Source of the DNA: Thinopyrum elongatum
Taxonomy: Eukaryota; Streptophyta; Magnoliopsida; Poales; Poaceae
Reading direction: 5' to 3'
Assembly (NCBI GenBank): GCA_011799875.1
Contig: CM022298.1
Coordinates: 197,956,076 to 198,020,075 of the forward strand
DNA length: 64,000 bases
Part shown: one piece after another, positions 46,248 through 58,111 of the stretch
Layout: every line of letters starts with the position of its first letter
Position numbering within the stretch: position 1 is the first letter of the stretch
Notes under the pieces: generated by a model
Databases searched by the model: none
What the model saw: only the letters and a program-made list of their open reading frames with translations
What the model was told of the DNA's origin: nothing
Position numbers and translations under genes: made by a program

Positions 46248-49200
46248 TGTGACGCCCAGATAATTAGGCTACAGTAATCCCACATTAATGATGTCACATC
46301 ACCACGATTACTATTGTTAATCTCGCGTTAGTAAAAACCGATGCAAATTCAAATTTGAATTTAAGTCAAACGATAAAGGTTTTCAAATATTAAAACTAAA
46401 ATGTTTGGGTTGTGCCAAATATTGCATAAGTAATTATGTTTGAGAAACTACATTTTTATAAAAAGTTTAAATGCACTTAAATAATTAAAACAGATGGTAA
46501 AACAATTAAATAAATGCCTTTTGTATTTTATAAAATACTAAACTATTTTATTTGGGGGGTAAACCTTTTTGTGGCAGTGTTATAATTAGTGATACTATTT
46601 TAGGTGCAACTTTTATATTTTATAAAACTAAAAATAAAATAAAACTGTAAAAGAAAGTAAATAAAAGAAAGAGAAACAAAATGAAAATAAACAAAAAAAC
46701 AGGAAAACCCCTCTGGGCCAACTGGCCCGGCCCAGCTGGCCCAGCCTGCCCCCCTGTTGTCCTCTTCCTCGCTACAGAGAGGTGGGGGGGGGGGGGATCG
46801 TGGCCACCTCTGATGCCCGCCACGGCCTCGGCCATCGTCGTGGCGGCCATCCACCGAGCCCCCGCGACTACAAGACCTAGGATGCCCACCCTCTCCTTGC
46901 TCGAAACCCTAGCACCCCGGATCCCCTTTTCCTCCTCGTCCCTCGCCTTCTCTGTCCGATCCCGAACGCGGCCGTCGCCGTGCTGCCATCGCTCCCGTGG
47001 CCATCGGCCTCCCCGCGTCGCGCCACCTCGTCCAGCGGACTCGCCGATGTCATCTTCGTCGTCCTCGCCTTCAGATCGGAGCAGCAAGGTTGCGTAGCCG
47101 CCGCCTTCGTCATCTTCTCCGCCCATGGCCGCCTCCGCCGTCATCGTCGACCTGCACCACCCGAAGCATCCCCGTCCTCCCCGAGCTGCACCGCGCACTC
47201 CTCTGTGAGCCCCGCCTCCTCCTCATTCTTCTCCGAGCTTGGATTCGAGCTCGATGCATGTTCCCCACCATGCCTGTAGCCGTCCCGCCACGCCTATGCC
47301 TCCAGCCCGGTCGTCGCGCCCGACCGTGCGCTGCACGCGGCCTGCGCCCTGCCTTCCTCCCCGTCTCCCTTCGCCTTGGCTCGCCTGCACACCCGCACCG
47401 CCATGGCCGCCGCTGACTGCTGTTGCTGCGCGTTTGTTGCTGCCACTACTGCTGTAGACGACCGCCGCAACGCCCGCCTCCACCTGTCGTGCTCCTCCTC
47501 ACCGTCGCCCTGCTGCCTGGCGTCGTCCGCAGCTGCTGCTGCCCCGCAGTGGCGCGCCGCTCGCTCCCCGTGTCGGTGCTGCTTGCCTGCGCCCGCGCCC
47601 GAAGGTCCCCATGCGCGTGCCGACTGCGCCCACTTCCGCTCCCCAGCCGCTAGTTCGTGCGCCCCGTAGCACTTGTCGCCGCCCGCCACTCCGCCTTCCC
47701 TCCCGCGACGCCGCCCGAGTCTGCCCCCCTGCCGCCGCCGGCCGGCTGCACCAGCCGCGCCGCTCGGCTCCGCTCCTGTCGCGCCTCGCTCCTGGGTAGG
47801 CTGCGACTTCGCCCGCAGCCGCGCCCGCTCGCCCAGCGCCCGCTAAGGCCCCTGGGGCCTATGACTAATGGGCCCACACCCCAGAACAAAAAAAAGAGAT
47901 TAAAAATAAATAGGAAAATAAATAATGAATTAACATAATTAATTAATTAACTTAATTAAGTCGGTTTAGTTAACCTAATCACTTAGTTAATCTAATTAAC
48001 TTTATTTTAGTTAGTCTGTGTCAATGACAACGGGACCCACCCGTCAGTTGACTGGTCAACAGTCAACTTTGACCGCTGATGTCATGCTGACGTCATGATG
48101 ATGCAATAATTCTTTTTTGCAATTAATTAAATAATTATAATCCCAGAAAATGATTAAATCCTTTTAAATTATTATAAAATAAACCATATCTCGGATGAAA
48201 ATACTTTGTACATGAAAGTTGCTCAGAACGACGAGACGAATACGAATACACAGTCCGTTCATTCGCCACATGTCCCTAGCATAGCGAACATGCAACCGTC
48301 CCCCTTCGGTTCGACTGTCCGAAAACGTCAAACACCGGGAATACTTTCCCAGATGTTTTCCCCCTTCGCCAATAGCACCTAGTACCGTGTTAGGGCACAC
48401 CTAGCACCGCTTAATGTCATGTCATGCATCACCATGCATCTGTTTGCATTATATTCATTGGTTCTTCCCCCTCTTCTCTCCGGTAGACTACGAGACTGAC
48501 GCCGCTGCTGCCCCGATCGACTACAGTGTCGACGCCCCCTCCTTCTCGACTGAGCTTCCAGGCAAGCAAACACCCCTTGATCACCCCGATATCGCCTACT
48601 CTTTCCCTCTACTGCATGCATTAGAGTATTGTTACTATTGTCGGTTTGATCCTATACTGCTGCATAGCCTGTCCTTGTTACTACTATTGATTCCTTTACC
48701 TGCAATCCTACATGCTTATTATAGGTTACTAGTATTACATCAGTGGCCCTACACTCTTGTCCGTCTGCCATGCTATACTACTGGGCCGTGATCACTTCGG
48801 GAGGTGATCACGGGTACATATACTATATACTTTTACATTACCTATGTTACTGCTCGGAGATGGGGGCTGAAGGGGTAGGTGGTTCCACCTAGGTAGTGGT
48901 GGGCCTGGGTTCTCGGTAGCCCCCTGATTGTTACTTTGTGGCGGAGCGACAGGGCAGGTTGCGACCACCTAGGAGACAGGTGGGCCTGGTCCCTGGTCGG
49001 CGTCTGTGGTTACTTCAAAATAACATGCTTAACGAGATCTTGGTATTTGATCTGAGTCTGGCTACGAGCCTATACACACTAACCAACTACGCGGGAACAG
49101 TTATGGGCTCTCGACATCGTGGTATCAGCCGAAGCCTTCTTGACGTCAGCGACTGAGCGGCGCGCGCCGGATTGGACTGGAATGCCTGCTCTTGTATTAG

Positions 49201-50201
49201 GGAGGCTAGGTCTGCTTCTGGCTGCCCACGCAACATGCAGGAGTGCAATGGGTGATGGGCCCAGACCCCTGCGCGCTTAGGATTTAGACCGGCGTGCTGA
49301 CCTCTCCATTGAGCCTAGGTAGGGCTGCGATGTGTTGATCTTCCGAGGCCGGGTATGACCCAGGAAGTTTATCTATTCGAATAGCTGTGTCCCTTGGTAA
49401 AAGGACGACCCGGAGTTGTACTTTGACCTTATGACAACTAGAACCGGGTACTTAATAAAACAGACCTCTTACAAGTTCCAGATACGACCCGGTGATCTCT
49501 TTCCCACAGGGCGACGAGGGGAGGATCGCCGGGTAGGATTATGCTTTGCGTTGTTACTTGATGCTGCACTTGCTACTCTCTTCTACATGCTTCAAGATGG
49601 AGGCTGCCAGAAGCGTAGTCTTCGATAGGACTAGCTATCCCCCTCTTATTCTGGCATTCTGCAGTTCAGTCCACAAATACTACCCATTTCATTGATACCG
49701 ATGCATATGTAATTTAGATCCTTGCTTGCGAGTACTTTGGATGAGTACTCACGGTTGCTTTGCTCCCCATTTCCCCCCTTTTCCTTTCTTCTCAGATGCC
49801 GCAACCAGATGCTGGAGCCCGGAGCCAGACGCCACCTTCGACGACTCCTACTACCCCGAGGGTGCCTACTACTACGTGCAGGCCGCCAACGACCAGGAGT
49901 AGTTTACGAGGATCCCAGGCAGGAGGCCTGCGCCTCTTTCGATCTGTATCCCAGTTTGTGCTAGCCATCTTATGGCACCTTGTTTAACTTAATGTCTGTA
50001 CTTAGATGTTGTTGCTTCTACTGACTCGTCTATGATCGAGCATTTGTATTCGAGCCCTCCAGGCCCCTGGCTTGTAATATTAAAGCTTGTATGACTTATT
50101 TGTGTTTAGAGTTGTGTTGTGATATCTTCCCGTGATTCCCTGATCTTGATCATACACGTTTGCATGTATGATTAGTGTACGATTGAATCAGGGGCGTCAC
50201 A
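46248..50201. mobile_element. Element H, 3.95 kb TG..CA unit, probable solo LTR of a LARD-type element
   Basis: The unit begins TGTGACGCCC and ends GGGCGTCACA, a 10 bp terminal inverted repeat, and is flanked by the exact 5 bp duplication ACAAT (46243-46247 and 50202-50206). TG..CA ends plus a 5 bp duplication point to retroviral-type integration. I see no pair of long direct repeats inside, so it behaves like a single very long LTR. LARD elements such as barley Sukkula are known to have LTRs over 4 kb. The core at 46700-47870 is strikingly GC- and CpG-rich, with many overlapping frames on both strands but no recognisable protein. Around 48870-49010 a segment with CACCTAGG..GGTGGGCCTGG is imperfectly repeated. 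Orientation is uncertain. Confidence 0.7.
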
Positions 50202-51019
50202 ACAATGATGTAGACATGACCGAGACACCTCTCCGTTCAATAGCCAATAGCGGAACCTGGGTGCCCATATTGGTTCCTACATATTCTATGAAGATCTTTA
50301 TCGGTCGAACCTTATGACAACATACATAATTGCCTTTGTCTATCGGTATGTTAGTTGCCCGAGATTCGATCGTCGGTATCTTCATACCTAGTTCAATCTC
50401 GTTACCGGAAAGTCTCTTTACTCGTTCCGTAATACATCATCTTGTAACTAACTCCTTAGTCACTTTGCTTGCAAGGCTTCTTATGATGTGTATTACCGAG
50501 AGGGCCCAGAGATACCTCTCCAATACACGGAGTGACAAATCCTAATCTCGATCCATGCCAACCCAACAGACACCTTCAGAGATACATGTAGATCATCTTT
50601 ATGATCACCCAGTTACATTGTGACGTTTGATAGCACATAAGGTATTCCTCTGGTATCCGGGAGTTGCATGATCTCATAGTCGAAGAATATGTATTTGACA
50701 TTAAGAAAGCAATAGCAATAAACTGAACGATCATATGCTAAGCTAACAGATGGGTTTTGTCCATCACATCATTCTCCTAATGATGTGATCCTGTTATCAA
50801 ATGACAACACATGTCTATGGTTAGGAAACCTTAACCATCTTAGATCAACGAGCTAGTCTAGTAGAGGCTTACTAGGGACACGGTATTTGTTTATGTATTC
50901 ACACATGTATTTAAGTTTTCGATCAATACAATTCTAGCATGAATAATAAACCTTTATCATGAACAAGGAAATATAAAATAACAACTTTATTATTGCCTCT
51001 AATGCATATTTTCTTCACA
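50202..51019 (-). repeat. Element F 5' LTR, outer part
   Basis: This completes the LTR. On the - strand it starts TGTGAAGAAAATATGC and then GAGGCAATAATAAA, the Angela/BARE-type start with several changes. The next 5 bp, CAATG (51020-51024), are the expected target duplication; the other copy is lost. Confidence 0.85.
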
Positions 51020-51980
51020 CAATGCATTCCCTTAGGCCCAAAGATGGTGAAGTGTCATATAGTCGACGTTCACATAACACCACTAAGGGAATCAACAACA
51101 TACATATCATCAAAATATCGAACGAATACCAAATTCACATGATTACTTAAGACAAGACTTCTCCCATGTCCTCAAGAACAAAAGTAACTACTCACAAAAC
51201 ATATTCATGCTCAAGATCAGAGGGGTATTGAATAGCATAATAGATCTGAACATACGATCTTCCACCAAATGAACCAATTAGCATCAACTACAAGATGTAA
51301 TCAACACTACTAGTCACCCACAGGTACCAATCTGAGGATTTGATACAAAGATTGAACACAAGAGATGAAATAGTGTTTTGAGATGAGATGGTGCTGTTGA
51401 AGAAGTTGATGAAGATTGGACCTCCCATGATGAGAGGGTTCTTGGTGATGATGATGGCTTCGATTTCCCCCTCCCGGAGGGAAGTATCCCCGACGGAATC
51501 TCTTTGTCGGAGAGCAAAAGTGCTTCTGCCCAAATTCCCCCTCGAGACGGCGGCGCTCCATCCCGAAAGTCATCTCCTTATTTTTTCTAGGGCAAATGGC
51601 CATATATACTAGAAGATGGGCACCGGCGGCCGGCCAGGGGGCCCACTACCCACCAGGGCGCGCCAAGGGGGGTTGGGTTGGCGCACCCTGATGCCTAGTG
51701 GGCACCTGGGTGGCCCACTCTAGTATTTCTTTTCTCCAATAATGCTTATATATTCCAAAATAAATCTCCGTAAAACTTCAGCTCATTTGGAGATGTGAAG
51801 AATAGGTATCTCTGACGTAGCTTTTTCAGGTCCAGAATTCTAGCTGCCGGTAATCTCCCTCTTTGTGTAAACCTTGCATATTATGAGAGAAAAGGCATTA
51901 GCATTGCTCCACAAAGTATTATATTGATTGAAAACACTATAAGTAGTAGTAGGAAAACATGATGCAAAAGTAATGTATCA
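51020..51980 (-). repeat. Element D 3' LTR, truncated
   Basis: This is collinear with 59628-60577 and lacks about 565 bp at the F junction. It has the GC-rich palindrome at 51634-51710 and, downstream on the - strand, a TATA box at 51602-51608. The polypurine tract (minus AAGCTTGGGGGAGT) is at 51981-51994. Confidence 0.88.
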
Positions 51981-51994
51981 ACTCCCCCAAGCTT

Positions 51995-53525
51995 AGACCT
52001 CGCTTGTCCTCAAGCGAAAGCCGATATCGATAGTCATGTCCACATGTTTAGAGAGAGAGGTGTCGATAAAAACAAAATACGAACATAGTAGCATCATGAT
52101 CATTATTATAACATCAATATTTATTATCATATAACTTCTCATGAGCAAGTAATAATTCATCACATCGAAGTATAAAGCATAAACTTTCTTGAAAACTAAA
52201 AAACTATGTTCTCAGTCAACAATGCAATTGCAATTCATCATATCTTCAGGAAGTGTCTCATGTCAGAGCTTTTTAGCAAGTCCACATAGTCAACCATCAT
52301 TTAGTCTTCTATGATTGCTAACACTCACACCATACATATGGAGCAAAAAGTTTTAGCCAGACCCATAGAAAGATAGGGGCGTTTAAGTTCGCCTCCCAAC
52401 TTATTCACCTCAGGGGTGATGTCAACAATAATAACTCATGATCACTCATATTCAAATGGATATATGTGCCTAGATCTTTCTCCACCACATGATGCTTGCA
52501 AAAGAGAAAAATAAAAAGGAATAGAGGAGAACACTATTGACTCTTGCATAAAAGGTAAATACATAAAAGTAAAAGATATGCCCTTCGCAGAGGGAAGCAG
52601 AGTTGTCATGCGCTTTTTGTTTTTGGATGCAAAATCTCCTAATGCAAAGGAACGTCACATTATATTACCCCTTATGATATCAACCTTTATTATGCAGTCC
52701 GTCGCTTTTATTATACTTTGCCATCACAAGTTTGTACAATGCTTAAATTCCCTTACAATAAAAGATCAAACATATTTAGAAGCAATTTTTATTGCTTTAT
52801 GCTTTAATGACAACTTACTTGAAGGATCTTATTCAATCCATAGGTAGGTATCGTGGACTCTCATGACATGAAATTGAGTTTAAGGTTTTTGGATGCACAA
52901 GTAGTATCTTTACTTAGTGCGGATTTTTGGCTAGCAAAGATGTTGGGCAAGCACCACATGTTGGAGGATCTATGACAATATAACTTCTATGTGAATATAA
53001 GCAAACATAATTCATTACATTGTCTTCCTTGTCCAACGTCAACAATTTGGCATAAAATATTTAATGGGGGCTCACAATCATAAAAGATGTCCAAGATAGT
53101 ATATTTGCATGTGAATCTTCTCTTCCCTTATTAATTCTTTCATGAATTGCATAATTGACCAATGCTATGTTGTCAACTTTTAATAAATTTTACCACTTGT
53201 ATTTTTCCTTATGTAATGTTATTACTTTCCATAAGATTAGCATATGATCTTTTTCATTATTTTCTTCACTTTGATTGAAACATAAAAGTAAAGAAGCAAA
53301 AACTCAAACTAAACTTTATTATATAACTCTCAACTCGATTACATAGATAGATCACGAAACTAGCACTCAAAAATAGATCATACTAAACTTTTATTCAACT
53401 AATTCATGAAATAACTAAGGATCGAGCTAAAAACTGGTGAAGATAATAAAAGTGATGGTGATATGATATCGGGGCACCTACCCCAAGCTTGGCACAAGCC
53501 AAGGGGAGTGCCCATACTTGTGTAC
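51995..53525 (-). other. Element D 3' UTR
   Basis: Non-coding. On the - strand TTGAGGACAAGC lies at plus positions 52002-52013. A polypurine-like AAGCTTGGGG lies at 53491-53482, 35 nt after the stop of the 3' ORF. No gene is supported. Confidence 0.65.
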
Positions 53526-53903
53526 TCAAGTTTCCTTCTTTGGTGATGGTGGTGGTGATGAAGTAGTGGGCTCGCTCTTCAGCTTTATCAGATACTCCAA
53601 TTTACGGTTGATGCTCTGAAGGGCAATGTTTTGCTCTTCCAACAAAATAACTTCACGAGTGAGATATGTATTCTGTACACAAACCATTTCAAAGGCCCTT
53701 AGGGCTTCGATTTCAGATGGAGTGAGATGTTTAAAGAAAGGTTGAAGGATATCTCCCTCTTTCACAACTTCCTCCATGGGCATGGCTTGCCCTCCTTCTT
53801 GAGTTTGATCCTCCTTGGTGGATCCCTTTGTTTCCTCTCTCCTCAGCTCCATCTTCAGCAGCCAAGCATCTTCTTCTACGTTGTTGGAGGAGGGAGAAGA
53901 CAT
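53526..53903 (-). CDS. Element D 3' ORF, small predicted coiled-coil protein
   Basis: This intact frame of 125 residues runs from ATG 53903, chosen because it lies 16 nt after a TTTTCTGTCAG acceptor-like sequence; the frame is also open upstream to 53999. The product is acidic, with a region near residues 65-105 that looks like a coiled coil (REVILLEEQNIALQ) and a Pro/Ser-rich tail. It has no similarity I can see to ORF2 of A/B. It occupies the same place: after pol, behind an LTR-like promoter, before a polypurine-like motif. Function unknown. Confidence 0.5.
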   Translation of the reverse strand: MSSPSSNNVEEDAWLLKMELRREETKGSTKEDQTQEGGQAMPMEEVVKEGDILQPFFKHLTPSEIEALRAFEMVCVQNTYLTREVILLEEQNIALQSINRKLEYLIKLKSEPTTSSPPPSPKKET

Positions 53904-54005
53904 GATGCCTGGCTTGAGAGATCTGACAGAAAAATAGCGTAAAACAAGAACAGAGGATATTTCTGCAATGCGGTGGTCAAATCGTCCGGGAGTATACATA
54001 AAGAA

Positions 54006-54180
54006 TTTTTATATTGCAAAACAAGTAATCCAGAGGAAAACGGAGTCGGGAAGGCTCCCGAGGGGCCCACTACCCACCAGGGCGTGCCAGGGGGGCAGGC
54101 GTGCCCTGGTGCCTGGTGGGCACATGGGTTGCCTTCTCGGGTGTTTCTTATTTTTTATTTTTTTCTAATATTCCAAAACT
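54006..54180 (-). promoter_or_regulatory. Internal LTR-like promoter module of element D
   Basis: On the - strand TTTTGGAATATT (at about 54179-54168) is followed about 40 nt later by a GC-rich palindrome (54130-54061) and then by TATAAAAA (54013-54006). The LTR has TTTTGGAATAT at 51760-51750, a palindrome 39 nt on, and a TATA box at 51608-51602. It lies just upstream of the 3' ORF. Confidence 0.5.
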
Positions 54181-54264
54181 GACAGAAATATTTTTTACGG
54201 AATTTTCGGAGTCGGCTTACTTACTGTATCACGTACCTCTTCCTTTTCAGGGTTCTGGAGTGTT

Positions 54265-55592
54265 CTAGAAGGTCTCCTTTATGTATTCCTCCGGTGTCAT
54301 GGTTTGGATGATATTGGTTTCAACATTAATAGGCGTACCTGAGATATAGTGTTTAATTCTTTGTCCATTGACCACCTTCGGATTAGTGCCTTCAGCATTA
54401 TTAATCTTAATGGCTACAAAACCATAAACTTCTTCAATGATATATGGTCCTTCCCATTTAGAGAGAAGCTTTCCTGGAAAAAAATCTAAAATGAGAATTG
54501 TACAATAAAACATATTCACCCACTTTGAATTCCCGTTTTTGGATTCTTTTGTCATGCCATCTTTTAACTTTTTCTTTAAACAATTTGGCATTTTCATAAG
54601 CTTGGGTTCTCCATTTAGCTAGTGAGCTAATATCAAATAACCTCTTTTCACCAGCAAGTTTGAAATCATAATTGAGTTCTTTAATTGCCCAATATGCTTT
54701 ATGTTCTAACTCAAGAGACAAATGACAAGCTTTTCCGTAAACCATTTTATATGGAGACATCCCCATAGGATTTTTATAAGCAGTTCTATAAGTCCATAGT
54801 GCATCATCAAGTTTCTTAGACCAATTCTATCGAGACTTATTGACGATCTTTTGCAAAATTAAATTTATTTCTCTATTGCTCAATTCAACTTGACCACTAG
54901 ATTGAGGGTGATAAGGAGATGCAATTCTATGGTTGACATCATATTTAGCAAGCAATTTACGAAAAGCACCATGAATAAAATGTGAACCACCATCAGTCAC
55001 AAAATATCTAGGGACTCAAAACCTTGGAAAATAACTTCTTTAAGCATTTTAATGGAAGTGTTACGATCAGCACTACTAGTTGGAATAGCTTCTACCCACT
55101 TAGTGACATAATCAACAGCAACCAAAATATGTGTATACGTGTTGGAGGAAGGAAAAGGTCCCATATAATCAAATCCCCAAAAATCGAATGGTTCAATAAC
55201 AAGTGAATAATTCATAGGCATTTCTTGACGTCTACATTATTACCAATTCTTTGACATTTATCACAAGATAAGACAAACCTGCGAGCATCTTTGAAAAGAG
55301 TAGGCCAATAAAAACCAGATTGTAATACCTTGTGCACAATTCTGTCTCCCGCATGGTATCCTCCATAAGCCTCGGAATGACACTTCCGTTGGATTTGTTC
55401 CTGTTCATGCTTAGGTATACAACGTCTAATAATACCATCTACTCCTTTATAAAGATGTGGATCATCCCAAAAGTAATGTCTGAAATCAAAGAATATTTTT
55501 TTTCTTTTGTTGGTATGTAAAACTAGGTGGTATAAATTTAGCAATAATATAATTAGCATAGTCTGCATACCAAGGAGTATTACGAGAAGCAT
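54265..55592 (-). pseudogene. pol: Element D integrase, broken
   Basis: On the - strand the zinc-binding HHCC region (YGGYHAGDRIVHKVLQSGF, then CDKCQ) lies in 55592-55212. The core follows in 55221-54997 ([11 protein letters not shown] and [12 protein letters not shown]). The catalytic Glu region around 54900 is out of frame, and the C-terminal part (SPYKMVYGKACHLP-like, KWEGPY) lies in 54766-54265 in two frames. Several stops and shifts break the gene. Confidence 0.85.
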
Positions 55593-56751
55593 TTATGACA
55601 GCTAGTTGTTCATCAGGAAAGCTATCATCAATAGGTAGTGGGTCATCAAGAATATTTTCTATCCTAGACAAGTTATCAGCTACGGGATTCTCAGCTCCCT
55701 TCCTATCAGTAATATGCAGATCAAATTCTTGTAGCAAAAGAACCCACCTAATGAGTCTAGGTTTAGCATCTTTCTTTTCCATAAGGCATTTGATAGCAGC
55801 ATGATCGGTGTGAACAATTACTTTAGAATCAACAATGTAAGATCTGAATTTATCACAAGCAAATAAAATTGCTAAAAATTCTTTTTCAGTAGTAGCATAA
55901 TTTCTTTGAGCACTGTCTAGGGTTTTGCCAGCATAGTGTATAACATTTAATTTCTTATCAACTCTTTATCCTAGAACAGCACCAACATCATAATCACTAG
56001 CATCACACATAATTTCAAAAGGCAAGTTCCAATCAGGTGGTTGAACAATGGGTGCAGAAATTAAGGCTTTCTTAAGTGTTTCAAAGGCTTCTACACAATC
56101 ATCATCAAAAATGAATGGAACATATTTTTGCAGGAGATTAGTAAGAGGCCTAGAAATTTTAGAGAAGTCTTTAATAAACCTCCTATAGAAACCAGCATGA
56201 GCAAGGAAACTTCGGATACCTTTCATATCTTTAGGACATGACATTTTCTCAATTGCATTAACTTTGGCCTGATCCACTTCAATACCATGCTCAGAAATTT
56301 TATGCCCCAAGACAATACCTTCATTTACCATAAAGTAGCACTTCTCCCAATTCAAGACAATATTAGTTTGTTCACATCTCTGCAAAACTTGATCAAGGTT
56401 GCTTAAGAAATCATCAAAAGAAGTTCCGTAAATAGAAAAATCATCCATGAAAACCTCAACAATCTTTTCACAAAAGTCAGAGAATATAGTAGTCATACAT
56501 CTTTGAAAGGTAGCAGGTGCATTGCATAAACCAAAAGGCATACGTCTATAAGCATTAGTTCCAAAAGGACAAGTAAAAGTGGTTTTATCTTGATCGGGTT
56601 GTGATACGGGTATTTGAGAGAAACCGGAATATCCATCAAGGAAACAAAAGTGTGTGTGCTTAGACAGCCTTTCTAGCATTTGATTAATAAAAGGCAAGGG
56701 GTAATGATCTTTTCTAGTAGATTTGTTTAATTTTCTAAAATCAATTACCAT
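55486..56751 (-). pseudogene. pol: Element D reverse transcriptase and RNase H, broken
   Basis: On the - strand the RT lies in 56751-55966 with VIDFRKLNKSTRKDHYPLP, FLDGYSGFSQI, MPFGLCNAPATFQRCM and the catalytic FMDD. RNase H starts near CDASDYDVGAVLG and its end lies in 55782-55486 ([14 protein letters not shown]). A stop at about 55966 and others between 55782 and 55965 break the frame. The RT start, before 56751, is also disrupted. Confidence 0.9.
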
Positions 56752-57260
56752 CCTATAAGCAGTTACAATTCTTTGTGGAATAAGCTCATTTTTATCATTA
56801 GGAACAACTGTGATGCCTCCTTTCTTAGGGACACAATGAACATGACTTACCCATCTACTACAGCTATAGGATAAATTATACCTACTTCTAGAAGCTTTAA
56901 TATTTCAGTTCTTACCACTTACTTCATCTTAGGATTTAATCGTCGTTGATGATCAATAACTGGTTTAGCAATTAATTTTATGCCGACATAGAGTGGGACT
57001 AATGCCCTTAAGATCATCGAGAGTATATCCAATAGCAGCACGATGCTTCCTCGGAATTTTTAATAATCTCTTTTCTTCATGGTCTGAATGGTTAGCACTA
57101 ATAATAACAAGATATATCTTCTTTTCATCCAGATAAGCATATTTTAGTGTATAAGGAATTGTTTTAATTCAAATTCAGGATCACCCTTCGGTGGAGGAGG
57201 ACCTCCTAGAGTTTCTACTTGAAAAATGTGTTTGGGAATTGGTTGTTGATCAAAGAACAT

Positions 57261-58093
57261 CTAATCTATTTCATTTCTTTCATTCAAGTTCATATCGTTT
57301 TCATGGTCTAACAAATATTGTTCTAACGGATCAGTAGGAAGTACGGCAATAGAAGCAAGACCAATAATTTCATATTTACTAGGCAAATATTTTTCATGAG
57401 GTTGTCTATGAAACTTAGAGAAATTAAACTCATGAGACACATCACCAAAGTTAACACTGATAGTTTCTTTAGTGCAATCAATCTTAGCATTAACAGTGTT
57501 CAAGAAAGGTCTAGCAAATATTATGGGACAAAAATCATCTTGAGGAGAACCAAGAACTAGAAAATTAGTAGGGTATTTTATTTCCCACACAAGACTTCAG
57601 CATCTCTAACAATCCCAAGTGGTGTAATAGTGACTCTATTAGCAAGCTTAATAATAACATCAATGTCTTCTATTTCAGAAGGGGCAATATCATTCATAAT
57701 TTCTTGATATAAGCTAAACGGGATATCACTCACAGTAGCACCCAAATCACATAAGCCATGATAACAATGATCTCCTATTTTAACAGAGACAACAGGCATG
57801 CCCACAACAGGCTTATTCTTATCTTTATCATCGGGTTTAGCAATTCTAGTAGCATCACCACATAAATAAATAACATGCCCATCAATATTATCGACCAAGA
57901 GATCTTTAACCATAGTAACATTAGTTTCAACTTTAATTTGTTCAGAGGGTCTAGGTGCTCTTATATTACTTTTGTTTACCACGGTTGAAACCTTAGCATA
58001 TTCCTTTATCCTAACAGGGAAAGGTGGGTTTTCAATGTAAGTAGTAGGCACAACTAGGTCAAGATTATAAATGATAGTTTCATCTTTAACCAT
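57261..58093 (-). pseudogene. pro: Element D protease region, frameshifted
   Basis: On the - strand frame 58093-57578 holds the retropepsin-like site CDLGAT followed by FSLYQEI. Frame 57590-57261 continues with IIFARPFLNTVNAKIDC, where ILGRPFLNT is usual. A shift near 57580 separates them. The DLGA form agrees with the proteases of A and B. Confidence 0.85.
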
Positions 58094-58111
58094 AACTGGC
58101 TCCTCAATTTT

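Larger units (their letters stand above)
32799..51019 (-). mobile_element. Element F, BARE/Angela-type Copia retrotransposon with two nested insertions
   Basis: On the - strand the 5' LTR spans 51019 to 45324, interrupted by element H. It is followed by a leader, interrupted by element E, then gag, protease, integrase, RT and RNase H, and about 30 bp of 3' LTR at 32798-32827. The LTR start matches the BARE/Angela terminus with GAGGCAATAATAAA. Without H the LTR is about 1.74 kb, in the usual size range for Angela. All genes are broken. Most of the 3' LTR is gone. Confidence 0.88.

Noticed and set aside
46620..47689. Long overlapping frames on both strands in the GC-rich core of element H (up to 192 codons)
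   Set aside because: High GC lowers stop frequency, the products are Arg/Ala/Gly/Pro-rich on both strands, no domain is visible, and the region lies inside a unit with retroviral-type ends.
46248..50201. Element H as a DNA transposon because of its 10 bp terminal inverted repeat
   Set aside because: The TG..CA ends and exact 5 bp duplication fit LTR integration better, short terminal inverted repeats are normal in LTRs, and no transposase is present.
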